DNA of 64,000 nt, taken from Flavobacterium sp. Its GTDB lineage: Bacteria; Bacteroidota; Bacteroidia; Flavobacteriales; Flavobacteriaceae. The notes under the pieces are model-generated. The model had not been told where the DNA came from and ran no database searches. It was given only the letters and a program-made list of their open reading frames with translations. Below are positions 52,701 through 60,342 of the stretch, one piece after another. Position 1 is the first letter of the stretch; each line of letters opens with the position of its first letter. Location of the stretch: positions 1-64,000 of the forward strand of contig JADBYA010000009.1 in assembly GCA_020403245.1 (NCBI GenBank). The letters are read 5' to 3'. A program made the translations under genes and the position numbers.

Positions 52701-53342
52701 ATTTGTGAGCAATACGGTGCCGATACATTGCGATTGTATGAAATGTTCCTTGGCCCATTAGAACAAGCCAAACCTTGGAACACGGCAGGAATAACAGGCG
52801 TTTCAGGTTTCTTAAAAAAACTATGGCGTTTGTATTTTGATGAAAACTCGGGCATAAAAATCTCTGAAGAAGAACCATCTGCAGAGGCATTTAAATCGTT
52901 ACACAAAACCATCAAAAAAGTAACCGAAGACATCGAGAATTTCTCATTCAATACATCGGTTTCCCAGTTTATGATTTGTGTGAATGAATTAGCAACGCTA
53001 AAATGCAATCATCGTAAAATCTTAGAACCTTTGGCAATTCTAATTTCGCCCTATGCGCCACATATTGCGGAGGAACTTTGGTCACAATTGGGTCATGAAG
53101 GTTCCATATCAACTGTAGCTTTTCCAATTTGTAATGAGAAATATTTAGTAGAAAGCGAGAAAGAATATCCGGTTTCGTTTAACGGGAAAATGCGTTTCAC
53201 CATCAAGCTATCATTGGATTTAACTGTCCCGCAAATTCAGGAAATTGTAATGGCGGATGAACGCACCATCAAACATTTGGAGGGGAAAACACCAAACAAA
53301 GTGATTATCGTGCCAGGAAAAGTGATTAATTTGGTGGGATAA
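49755..53342 (+). CDS. leuS: Leucyl-tRNA synthetase with in-frame DUF559 domain and repeat insertions
   Basis: This 1195-residue LeuRS (family members in this group are typically about 920-1000) has the class I motif HVGH at residues 57-60, QRNWIGKS, the editing-domain [38 protein letters not shown], KMSKR at 969-973 (KMSKS class) and a C-terminal domain ending [15 protein letters not shown]. Between GAEIVFP and IFTTRPDT lies a DUF559 endonuclease-like domain (about 318-443). At least six palindromic repeats are translated in frame ([33 protein letters not shown] twice, NPPLGVWG). Residues ~811-969 are also longer than I expect. The frame is uninterrupted from start to stop, so a functional product is likely. 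Confidence 0.95.
   Translation: [1195 protein letters not shown]
49840..49866 (+). repeat. Palindromic repeat in leuS, near residue 30
   Basis: CCTCTCCTTTGGAGGG followed by ATTTGGGGAGG, translated as [10 protein letters not shown] between NPT and KPKYYVLD. It is related to the repeat at 51112 and 22396 and extends a loop just before the first Rossmann strand. Confidence 0.75.
50290..50307 (+). repeat. Palindromic repeat in leuS, near residue 180
   Basis: CTCCCGAAGTTTCGGGAG, a near-perfect palindrome, read as SPEVSG between EKAGN and VNAVCDD. A relative is intergenic at 32899-32917. Confidence 0.75.
50675..50691 (+). repeat. Palindromic repeat in leuS, left of the DUF559 domain
   Basis: CTTCCCCAAAGGGGAAG, a perfect palindrome, read within [15 protein letters not shown]. 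It lies directly at the left edge of the inserted endonuclease-like domain. Confidence 0.8.
50710..51084 (+). other. DUF559 endonuclease-like domain inserted in leuS
   Basis: About residues 318-443 of LeuRS. All DUF559 (Vsr/PD-(D/E)xK-related) landmarks are present: [37 protein letters not shown], the catalytic core [10 protein letters not shown] (Glu387, Asp389), [21 protein letters not shown] and the C-terminal helix. DUF559 proteins normally exist as separate ~120-residue proteins. Here one is flanked on the left by a palindromic repeat and on the right by two tandem ones, inside the loop before the editing domain. Confidence 0.88.
51112..51178 (+). repeat. Tandem pair of palindromic repeats in leuS, right of the DUF559 domain
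   Basis: Two copies (51112-51142 and 51148-51178, 36 bp apart so the frame is kept) of CCCTCTCCTTTGGAGAGGG plus CTGGGGTGAGG, read as [12 protein letters not shown] and [12 protein letters not shown]. The same unit is intergenic at 22396-22428. Confidence 0.9.
51918..51940 (+). repeat. Palindromic repeat in leuS, near residue 722
   Basis: CCCCCTTTGGGGG followed by TTTGGGGGCT, read as [10 protein letters not shown] between VEDPA and [11 protein letters not shown], before the catalytic-domain tryptophan cluster. Confidence 0.75.
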
Positions 53343-53415
53343 CATCTTTTGAAACATCATAAAACCGCTTTATTATAGTTTAGCACTACTCTAGAAGGGT
53401 TTTTAAATGGTAATT

Positions 53416-53606
53416 TGGGGTACCAAACCCCAAAATCGGGGTTTGAAATATCAAAATTGGGGTTCTAGACCCCATAATTGCGGTCTGGAACCCCAAAATA
53501 TAGGTTGTATAACCCCAAAATTGCGGTTCCGAACCCCAAATTTGGAGTTGAGAACCTCGTCAGAGCAGTTCAGAACCCCGACAGAGTAGTTCAGAACCCC
53601 AAAATG
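53416..53606. repeat. Degenerate 21-bp tandem repeat
   Basis: About nine diverged copies of a 21-bp unit (for example AACCCCAAAATTGCGGTTCCG, in which CCCC and GGxx can pair) lie downstream of leuS. Units near the right end are exactly 21 bp apart; one earlier unit is 22 bp. An open frame across it reads only 7-residue repeats (EPQNxGx) and I do not call it a gene. With the flanks, 53343-53711 holds nothing else. Confidence 0.75.
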
Positions 53607-53711
53607 GCACTTTTTACCATCTTCATAAGCTTATGAAAAATGTCAATTTGTCATTTGTAACATTTGGTGCATAATTTGCTACTAATAAAAATAATTTTAA
53701 AAATTATAATT

Positions 53712-54407
53712 ATGTTTGGATACTATATTTTAATCGGAGCAATCGCTTTAATGAGTTGGATAGTAAGCTCAAAACTGAAAAGCAAATTTGCAGAATACTC
53801 AAAAATTCATTTACGAAACGGCATGAGCGGTGCAGAAATTGCCCAACAAATGCTTAATGATAACGGCATTTATGATGTAAAAGTCATTTCAACGCCAGGG
53901 CAATTAACCGACCATTACAATCCAGCCGACAAAACGGTTAATTTGAGTGAGTCCGTTTATAACCAACGAAATGCTTCGGCAGCGGCAGTAGCCGCTCACG
54001 AATGTGGTCATGCAGTGCAACACGCCACGGCTTATTCTATGTTACAATTGCGTTCTCAGTTAGTGCCAATTGTAAACGTTTCTTCCACACTTTCACAATA
54101 TTTGATTTTTGGAGGATTACTACTTGGCGCGGCAGCAGGATTAGGTTTCGGATTTTACATTGCCGTAATTGGTTTGGTATTAATGGCGGTGGCAACGGCG
54201 TTTAGTTTTATCACATTGCCGGTTGAGTATGATGCCAGCAACAGAGCTTTGGCTTGGTTAAAAAACAAAAATATGGTGAGCCAAGAGGAATATGCCGGAG
54301 CTGAAGATGCCTTGAAATGGGCAGCGCGAACTTATGTAGTTGCTGCTATTGGAGCTTTGGCTTCGCTGTTATATTGGGCGTTGCAGGTTTTTGGCAGAAG
54401 AGATTAA
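53712..54407 (+). CDS. Zinc-dependent membrane metallopeptidase (YugP/PF04298 type)
   Basis: I start at the ATG at 53712 (231 residues: MFGYYILIGAIALMSWIVSS). Zinc motif HECGHAVQH (about residues 97-105) in VAAHECGHAVQHATAYSML, with a preceding membrane helix and three following ones, and a late LPVEYDASNRALAWL motif in which Glu is the likely third ligand. This is the Bacteroidota/Firmicutes YugP family of predicted membrane proteases. Substrate unknown. A terminator follows. Confidence 0.88.
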   Translation: MFGYYILIGAIALMSWIVSSKLKSKFAEYSKIHLRNGMSGAEIAQQMLNDNGIYDVKVISTPGQLTDHYNPADKTVNLSESVYNQRNASAAAVAAHECGHAVQHATAYSMLQLRSQLVPIVNVSSTLSQYLIFGGLLLGAAAGLGFGFYIAVIGLVLMAVATAFSFITLPVEYDASNRALAWLKNKNMVSQEEYAGAEDALKWAARTYVVAAIGALASLLYWALQVFGRRD

Positions 54408-54412
54408 AATAC

Positions 54413-54448
54413 AAAATCCGTCTTGTTTTTAATAGCGAGACGGATTTT
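54413..54448. terminator. Terminator between the metallopeptidase and Lrp-type genes
   Basis: AAAATCCGTCT and AGACGGATTTT form a perfect 11-bp stem with a 14-nt loop; it suits both convergent genes. Confidence 0.8.
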
Positions 54449-54478
54449 ACTTATTATTTCAGAATTCGTACTTCGTAC

Positions 54479-54949
54479 CTACAACTGTATTTGCCGTTCA
54501 ATTTGTTGTTCCAACGAAATAAACGTTTCCGTTCTTGAAACACCGTCAATGGGTTGGATTTTTTTATTCAAGAGTTGCATCAAATGTTCGTTATCCCGAC
54601 AAATAATTTTGATAAGAATACTCCAGTTTCCAGTCGTATAGTGACATTCTAGCACTTCTGGAATTTTTTTAAGTTCTTTTACTGCCTCGGCATTACTCGA
54701 TGCTTTGTCTAAGTAAATACCAATAAACGCCATGGTTTTATAACCCAAAACCTTGTTGTCAACCATTAATTTTGAACTGGCAATCACACCAGCATCTTCC
54801 AGTTTTCGCAATCGTTGGTGAATGGCAGCACCCGAAATCCCAATTTTATTAGCAATTTGTAAAATGGGTTTTCGGGCATCTTGCATCAAGTCGCGAAGGA
54901 TTTCTTTATCGATGCCATCAATTTCTATTTGTAACTGATTTATTTTCAT
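54479..54949 (-). CDS. Lrp/AsnC-family transcriptional regulator
   Basis: A 156-residue protein with an N-terminal winged helix (IDGIDKEILRDLMQDARKPILQIANKIGISGAAIHQRLRKLEDAGVI) and a C-terminal RAM/ligand domain (KTMAFIGIYLDKASSNAEAVKELKKIPEVLECHYTTGNWSILIKIICRD). It binds amino-acid-type effectors and controls metabolism. The nearby saccharopine-dehydrogenase-type gene (55422-56795), also minus strand, is a plausible target. Confidence 0.92.
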   Translation of the reverse strand: MKINQLQIEIDGIDKEILRDLMQDARKPILQIANKIGISGAAIHQRLRKLEDAGVIASSKLMVDNKVLGYKTMAFIGIYLDKASSNAEAVKELKKIPEVLECHYTTGNWSILIKIICRDNEHLMQLLNKKIQPIDGVSRTETFISLEQQIERQIQL

Positions 54950-55005
54950 AAGATTGTATTTGAAATGTCATTATAGGATTAAAAATTCCGAATAATTTAT
55001 ATGTC

Positions 55006-55138
55006 GCCCCGAAGGGGCTTATTTCGGATTGATACTTTATCTACCAATATGCAGTCCCGTTGGGACTTATAAAGCTCCTACAGGAGCGAAAGCTAGCTAG
55101 GAAAGAATTGTTTTATGTTTTTAAAGCCCCAGCGGGGC
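55006..55138. repeat. Cluster of four short palindromes
   Basis: GCCCCGAAGGGGC (55006-55018), AGTCCCGTTGGGACT (55053-55067), GCTCCTACAGGAGC (55074-55087) and GCCCCAGCGGGGC (55126-55138). These are dispersed-repeat palindromes of Bacteroidota lying side by side between the lrp-type gene and the structured element. The 54950-55421 interval holds no gene. Confidence 0.8.
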
Positions 55139-55293
55139 GATATATAATACAAGTCTACAATTAGCCCGAATGTAAAGTTGTAGCATGTTTTTGTTTAAAA
55201 ACAGTTTATTTGAAAGTAAAAATAAGAATTTTGTTTTGGAATATAAGTAAAAAATACAATTTACAACTGATTTAATAAAAGACCATCACTATA

Positions 55294-55386
55294 TAGCCCT
55301 GATTGTAGTGGCATCTTTTTATATCTAACTGGTTTTCAAAACCTTTTAGATATAAAAAGATAGAACGAAAAGCAGGAAAATGGATT
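55294..55386 (+). ncRNA. Flavobacterial structured element, copy 2 (candidate ncRNA)
   Basis: Begins TAGCCCTGATTGTAGTGG and ends AACGAAAAGCAGGAAAATGG, the outer blocks shared with 49560-49677. The interior is a long hairpin: ATCTTTTTATATCTAA (55313-55328) pairs exactly with TTAGATATAAAAAGAT (55346-55361), with GGTTTT/AAAACC above it. Relative to copy 1 the CCCG/CGGG helix has become CCTG/CAGG, preserving pairing. It ends 35 bp before the stop of a convergent gene, so it is a free-standing transcript or an antisense-oriented element. Confidence 0.62.
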
Positions 55387-55421
55387 CCAAAAAATGCTCG
55401 AACCATTCGCTCCAAAATCAA

Positions 55422-56795
55422 TTAATTGCCCAACAATTTATCCGGATTATAACCAACATAAACTTTTTCGGTTTCTTTGAAAATCACCCCAAATTCTTCG
55501 AGTTCTTTCAGAATGGGTTGATACACTTCTTTTTTAATAGGCAATTGCACGCCGGGTGTTTTGATTTTGCCATTCAATATTTGGATTGCTGCCATTGCCA
55601 CAGGTAAACCTACTGTTTTTGCCATAGCCGTATAGGTTTGGTCGTCACCGAGGCATACCATTTTAGAATCAATCTGTTTGCGTTCACCATTCAATTCGTA
55701 ACCAAATTTATGGTACATTACAATCATGTCTTTGTCATTGGGTTGTAGTTTCCAACAGTCATTCAAGATGTGTTCTAAAATTTGAGCAGGCGTAGCATTT
55801 TTTAGCCCTACTATTTTAGTTGGATTGAATAAATCGAGTTCCAATAATTTGTCCCACATGATGTCATCTTGCTCAATGCCGAGTTGCAAACGGGTTTTGA
55901 TTTCAACTGAATCAGTGGGCGAATAAGGCAAAAATGAATTGATGAAATCACGGTAACTCATAGTTTCCGTGTTTTCCATAACATACGTATCATCAGTCAT
56001 ACCCAATTGTACAAACATATTCCAAGCTTTGGAAAAACCAACACGGCGAATGGTTCCACGATACAAAGTGAGAATATCATCCAATCCATAAACGCTTCTG
56101 TATTTCAACGAATCGCGATTGCCATACGCTTCAAATTTACCATAACCTTCTACTTCTAAAAATTCCGTTCGTCGAAATAATTTATGATAGGGAATGTATT
56201 TGTATTTGCCTTCTTGAATAAACTTGGCAGCTCCACCTTGACCGGCAAGGACAACATTTCTAGGCGCCCAAGTGAATTTATAATTCCAAAGGTTGGTATC
56301 ACTTTCGGGAGCAACCAATCCACCACAAAACGATTCAAATAAAATCATCTTACCGCCTTTTTCTTCAATTTCGTGAATAACTTTCATGGCACTCATGTGG
56401 TCAATGCCTGGATCTAGTCCGATTTCGTTCATAAAAACTAAGCCATTAGCTTTCACTTCTGCATCCAAACTTTGCATGGCATCCGAAATATAGGAAGCCG
56501 TGACCATGTTTTTCTTAAAAGTTACGCAGTCTTTTGCAACCTCAATGTGCATGTGAGCTGGCAGCATCGAAATTACGATATCCGCTTTTTGAATTTCGGT
56601 TTGGCGTTGCTTTTCGTTGGTAACGTCTAATGCAATTGCGGTGGCGTTGGGATGGTTATTGGTTTTGAGTAGTGCTAATTCCTGAGATAAATCGCCAATA
56701 GTGAGGTGAAGATTTTCCTGAACCGATTTGTTTAAAAGATATTGTATCAGAGAGGATGCCGAACGACCAGCACCAATGATTAAAATAGTTCTCAT
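55422..56795 (-). CDS. Saccharopine-dehydrogenase-family oxidoreductase
   Basis: I start at the ATG at 56795 (457 residues); an upstream Met adds eight residues. Rossmann motif RTILIIGAGRSASSLIQYLL, ADIVISMLPAHMHIEVAKDCVTFKKNMVTASY, GLDPGIDHMSAMKVIHEIEEKGGKMILFESFCGGL. These match bacterial saccharopine reductases/dehydrogenases of lysine-type metabolism. The exact reaction (lysine catabolism or carboxynorspermidine-like synthesis) cannot be fixed from sequence alone. The Lrp-type regulator gene is downstream on the same strand. Confidence 0.88.
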   Translation of the reverse strand: MRTILIIGAGRSASSLIQYLLNKSVQENLHLTIGDLSQELALLKTNNHPNATAIALDVTNEKQRQTEIQKADIVISMLPAHMHIEVAKDCVTFKKNMVTASYISDAMQSLDAEVKANGLVFMNEIGLDPGIDHMSAMKVIHEIEEKGGKMILFESFCGGLVAPESDTNLWNYKFTWAPRNVVLAGQGGAAKFIQEGKYKYIPYHKLFRRTEFLEVEGYGKFEAYGNRDSLKYRSVYGLDDILTLYRGTIRRVGFSKAWNMFVQLGMTDDTYVMENTETMSYRDFINSFLPYSPTDSVEIKTRLQLGIEQDDIMWDKLLELDLFNPTKIVGLKNATPAQILEHILNDCWKLQPNDKDMIVMYHKFGYELNGERKQIDSKMVCLGDDQTYTAMAKTVGLPVAMAAIQILNGKIKTPGVQLPIKKEVYQPILKELEEFGVIFKETEKVYVGYNPDKLLGN

Positions 56796-56941
56796 GCGTT
56801 TATTTGTTGTTGGGAACAAATGTATGAATTTGATTTAATACCAATAACTTGAAAGGCAATCAAAAATATTTTAAATGTTTTGCCATATAAGTTTGGTATT
56901 TCCTTATCATAAATGGTCTTACAAAACTTATAATGTTGAGT

Positions 56942-57265
56942 TTATTCTAAACCTTCTATTTCTTCAAGCTCTTTTTTGGCTTCTTGTTTGGTTTCAATTT
57001 TTTGTTGTTCAAATTTTTGATCTACAATTACTTCGTCTTTAATAAAAAGTGTCTTTCCAAGAACAAAAACAGAACATAATGCACCGATAAAAAGTAAAGC
57101 TTTTGGTAACATTTTCTGCGGTGTGTCTGATTTTTTCAAAAGTAATAATGAAAAAAACAAAGCTATTCCAACGGGCAAAAATGCCAAAGTATCCATTGGC
57201 ATTACTGAAAAAATAATGGCCATAATGGTAAAAATGATGGCTATAACAGTGATTAGTTTTCTCAT
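56942..57265 (-). CDS. Small membrane protein
   Basis: A 107-residue protein with three hydrophobic segments (LITVIAIIFTIMAIIFSVMP, LAFLPVGIALFFSLLLL, ALLFIGALCSVFVLGKTLF) and a Glu/Lys-rich coiled tail (KFEQQKIETKQEAKKELEEIEG). No family recognised. It lies 12 bp downstream of the DUF3108 gene on the same strand, so the two are probably cotranscribed. Confidence 0.7.
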   Translation of the reverse strand: MRKLITVIAIIFTIMAIIFSVMPMDTLAFLPVGIALFFSLLLLKKSDTPQKMLPKALLFIGALCSVFVLGKTLFIKDEVIVDQKFEQQKIETKQEAKKELEEIEGLE

Positions 57266-57277
57266 GATTGTTAAAGT

Positions 57278-58039
57278 TTAAATTCCCGTTGCTGAGGTTA
57301 AAGTCAATTGTCCAGATCCAACAGGAATGTTAAATTTTAATAACGTTGGAATTTTTTTAGCATCAGCAGTAAGCCAAATCAAGTTTTTATCTTTTCCTCT
57401 CAAAGCATCTGTTTTGGCACCGATAGAAATTTTGAAACATTCTTTTTTGCCTAAATTCCCAGCATTGACGGTTTCTTTACCCATATATTTCAAGGTTACA
57501 GGAACTTGCTTTTCGTCAAAAATAATCATTAATGAAACCGTTTGTCCTTCTTTGAATTTAGAAAAATCCATGGTTCTAACTTTGTAAAAAAGCGAAATCA
57601 CATCTTGTGTTGAAGCACCAATAGTGACTGTTTTCTGAGTTTCGGGTTTGTTTCTTCTTTTGGTAGTACTTGTTACAGTATTTCCTTTGAAAACATATTT
57701 TTCTTTTTTGGTATAACCACCTTCATCAATACTTCTTTTGTATAAACTTGGTTTTAAGTTTACGGGGTTAACATAGGATTCATAAATATCTCTAATCTTG
57801 AAAAACGAATCCCATTTGCTATAGGTTGATAATTCACAACTTAAATGTAAATAAGAATTTTTAGCCGTAGAAACCGTTTCAGTACTCATTGTAACTTGAG
57901 CCAATTGTGTCATTAAACCACTCATATTATATGACCCAGCAAAAACTAGTTTTTCGCCAGATTTGATGGTTTGACCGTTTAAAAAAGCAAAAGAACTTAA
58001 AACAAAAACGGCACTAAGTAAACTATAAAATTTCTTCAT
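57278..58039 (-). CDS. DUF3108 family exported protein
   Basis: A 253-residue protein with a signal peptide (KKFYSLLSAVFVLSSFAFLNGQ) and the DUF3108 pattern: SGEKLVFAGSYNMSGLMTQLAQVTM, YESYVNPVNLKPSLYKRSIDEGGY, DVISLFYKVRTMDFSKFKEGQ, ECFKISIGAKTDALRGKDKNLIWLTADAKKIPTLLKFNIPVGS. It is a beta-rich periplasmic protein of unknown function, perhaps lipid-related by analogy with LolA-like folds. Confidence 0.85.
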   Translation of the reverse strand: MKKFYSLLSAVFVLSSFAFLNGQTIKSGEKLVFAGSYNMSGLMTQLAQVTMSTETVSTAKNSYLHLSCELSTYSKWDSFFKIRDIYESYVNPVNLKPSLYKRSIDEGGYTKKEKYVFKGNTVTSTTKRRNKPETQKTVTIGASTQDVISLFYKVRTMDFSKFKEGQTVSLMIIFDEKQVPVTLKYMGKETVNAGNLGKKECFKISIGAKTDALRGKDKNLIWLTADAKKIPTLLKFNIPVGSGQLTLTSATGI

Positions 58040-58176
58040 AATTGTAAATTAATGACGCAAATATAAAATTTTTAAAATGGTTTGTCCCAAAATTTAGGGT
58101 CAAAAGAAACGGGAAATTTCTTTAATATTTATTAAATAACGAATAAATTTGGGCTTTAGTATTCAATTCAAATAAA

Positions 58177-58563
58177 ATGGAAAGAAAAATAATTAGTACT
58201 GCAGCATTGATGGGAATGTTGGCAATCATTTTGGGTGCCTTTGGCGCTCATGCTTTGAAAAAACACATGACAGTAGAGGAGTTAAATACTTTTGAAACGG
58301 GTGTTAAATATCAAATGTATCATGCGCTGTTTTTGTTATTTGTGGGCATAAATTCGTTATTTGACGAAAAAGTCAAGAAAACAATCTTTCGATTAGTCAT
58401 TTTTGGAGTAATTTTCTTCTCAGGTTCTATTTACTTGTTGGCAACAAAATCCATTTCTGGTATTGATTTTAAATTTATTGGAATTATCACCCCTATAGGT
58501 GGTGCCATGTTAATTGTGGTTTGGGGAGTTTTATTTTGGAATATTTTTAAAAAGAAAGGATAA
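58177..58563 (+). CDS. DUF423 family membrane protein
   Basis: A 128-residue protein with four membrane helices. ILGAFGAHALKKHMTVEELNTFETGVKYQMYHALFLLFVG is the DUF423 signature, followed by FSGSIYLLATKS and ITPIGGAMLIVVWGVLFWNIF. Function unknown, conserved across bacteria. Confidence 0.92.
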   Translation: MERKIISTAALMGMLAIILGAFGAHALKKHMTVEELNTFETGVKYQMYHALFLLFVGINSLFDEKVKKTIFRLVIFGVIFFSGSIYLLATKSISGIDFKFIGIITPIGGAMLIVVWGVLFWNIFKKKG

Positions 58564-58600
58564 TATTTTGAGAAAAAAATAGTTTCTAAAATATAATTTT

Positions 58601-58608
58601 TACCTTTG
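58601..58608 (+). promoter_or_regulatory. -7 box upstream of pckA
   Basis: TACCTTTG, a perfect TAnnTTTG match 35 bp before the pckA ATG; no convincing -33 element at standard spacing. Confidence 0.45.
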
Positions 58609-58643
58609 CTGTCTGTTTAATAAAACTACACAATCTAATTTCT

Positions 58644-60269
58644 ATGGAGAACTTCGCTCAAACTACGAAATCGATTTCGTTAGAAAGATACGGAATTAAA
58701 AATGTTCAAGAAATCATCCACAATCCTTCATTCGATCGATTATATAATGATGAATTAAATCCGAATTTGGAAGGGTTTGAAAAAGGGCAACTTACCGAAC
58801 TTGGAGCAGTCAATGTAATGACAGGAGTTTTTACGGGCAGATCACCAAAAGACAAATATATCGTTAAAGACAGCATTACTGAAAACACTATTTGGTGGAA
58901 TTCAGATAAATCAGTCAATGACAACAAGCCAATTACTCAAAACACGTGGAATGCATTAAAAGATACTACTACCCATCAACTATCTGGTAAGAAATTATAT
59001 GTTGTAGACGCATTTTGTGGTGCCAATGAAAATACTCGATTGAAAGTGCGTTTCATTATGGAAGTTGCTTGGCAAGCCCATTTTGTGACCAATATGTTTA
59101 TTCGTCCTACGGAAATTGAATTGGAAAATTTTGGAGAACCCGATTTTATTGTCATGAATGGTTCTAAAACTTCTTTTAAAGACTATGCAGCTCACGGATT
59201 AAATTCGGAAGTATATATTGCTTTTAATTTAACAGAAAAAGTTCAAATTATAGGGGGCACTTGGTATGGTGGCGAAATGAAAAAAGGAATGTTTGCCATG
59301 ATGAATTACTATTTGCCTTTACAAGGAATTGCTTCTATGCATTGTTCTGCCAATAAAGGAACTGATGGTGATGTGGCAGTTTTCTTTGGACTTTCAGGCA
59401 CTGGAAAAACAACCTTGTCTACAGACCCAAAACGTGAATTAATTGGCGATGATGAACACGGATGGGATAATGAAGGCGTCTTCAATTTTGAAGGCGGCTG
59501 TTATGCCAAAACGATTGATTTGAGTGCTGCAAACGAGCCGGATATTTATGATGCAATAAAACGAGATGCACTTTTAGAAAATGTAACTGTAAATAAAGAT
59601 GGGATAATCGATTTTAAAGATGGTTCTGTTACCCAAAACACCAGAGTTTCCTATCCAATTTACCACATACACAATATCGTAAAGCCGATTTCAAAAGCGG
59701 GACATGCCAATAAAGTTATTTTCTTAACCGCAGATGCTTTTGGAGTGATGCCTCCTGTTTCTAAACTAACACCTGAACAAACAAAGTATTATTTTCTGTC
59801 TGGTTTTACGGCTAAGTTAGCGGGCACAGAGAGAGGAGTAACGGAGCCGCAACCCACTTTCTCTGCCTGTTTTGGAAAAGCTTTTTTAACCTTACACCCA
59901 ACAAAGTATGGAGAAGAATTAGTTAAGAAAATGGAGCAAAACCATGCCAAAGCGTATATGGTTAATACGGGTTGGAACGGATCTGGGAAGCGAATTTCTA
60001 TCAAAGACACACGAGCTATTATTGATGCTATCTTAGATGGTTCGATTGAAAATGCAGCTACTAAAATGGTTCCTATTTTCAATTTAGAGGTTCCAACATC
60101 TTTGCATGATGTAGACTCGGCAATCTTAGACCCAAGAGATACTTATGAAAATGTTTCGCATTGGAATGATAAAGCAGCAGATTTAGCATCGCGATTTATT
60201 CAAAATTTTGAACAATATACGGACAATGTAGACGGCAAAAGCTTAGTAAAAGCTGGCCCACAATTATAA
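58644..60269 (+). CDS. pckA: Phosphoenolpyruvate carboxykinase (ATP)
   Basis: This 541-residue ATP-type PEPCK has [17 protein letters not shown] (substrate loop), [22 protein letters not shown], the kinase P loop [42 protein letters not shown] and the adenine-site RVSYPIYHI. It decarboxylates and phosphorylates oxaloacetate to PEP in gluconeogenesis. It is monocistronic, with a -7 box upstream and a strong terminator downstream. Confidence 0.97.
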   Translation: MENFAQTTKSISLERYGIKNVQEIIHNPSFDRLYNDELNPNLEGFEKGQLTELGAVNVMTGVFTGRSPKDKYIVKDSITENTIWWNSDKSVNDNKPITQNTWNALKDTTTHQLSGKKLYVVDAFCGANENTRLKVRFIMEVAWQAHFVTNMFIRPTEIELENFGEPDFIVMNGSKTSFKDYAAHGLNSEVYIAFNLTEKVQIIGGTWYGGEMKKGMFAMMNYYLPLQGIASMHCSANKGTDGDVAVFFGLSGTGKTTLSTDPKRELIGDDEHGWDNEGVFNFEGGCYAKTIDLSAANEPDIYDAIKRDALLENVTVNKDGIIDFKDGSVTQNTRVSYPIYHIHNIVKPISKAGHANKVIFLTADAFGVMPPVSKLTPEQTKYYFLSGFTAKLAGTERGVTEPQPTFSACFGKAFLTLHPTKYGEELVKKMEQNHAKAYMVNTGWNGSGKRISIKDTRAIIDAILDGSIENAATKMVPIFNLEVPTSLHDVDSAILDPRDTYENVSHWNDKAADLASRFIQNFEQYTDNVDGKSLVKAGPQL

Positions 60270-60290
60270 CATACAAACCTAAACCAAAGG

Positions 60291-60328
60291 AAAAAGCCAT
60301 TCATGTTATTTGTGAATGGCTTTTTTTA
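60291..60328. terminator. Bidirectional terminator between pckA and hemD
   Basis: AAAAAGCCATTCA and TGAATGGCTTTTT pair perfectly over 13 bp with a ~9-nt loop and are followed by a T run; on the minus strand it serves the hemD end at 60343. Confidence 0.88.
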
Positions 60329-60342
60329 TTTGTAAAAGTATT

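Noticed and set aside
49755..53342. leuS as a frameshifted pseudogene
   Set aside because: The frame is open from ATG to stop, all insertions are multiples of three, and catalytic motifs are kept.
53407..53589. 60-residue frame with 7-residue periodicity
   Set aside because: It is only the translation of the 21-bp tandem repeat.
53416..53606. CRISPR array
   Set aside because: Units are contiguous and diverged with no unique spacers, and no cas genes are near.
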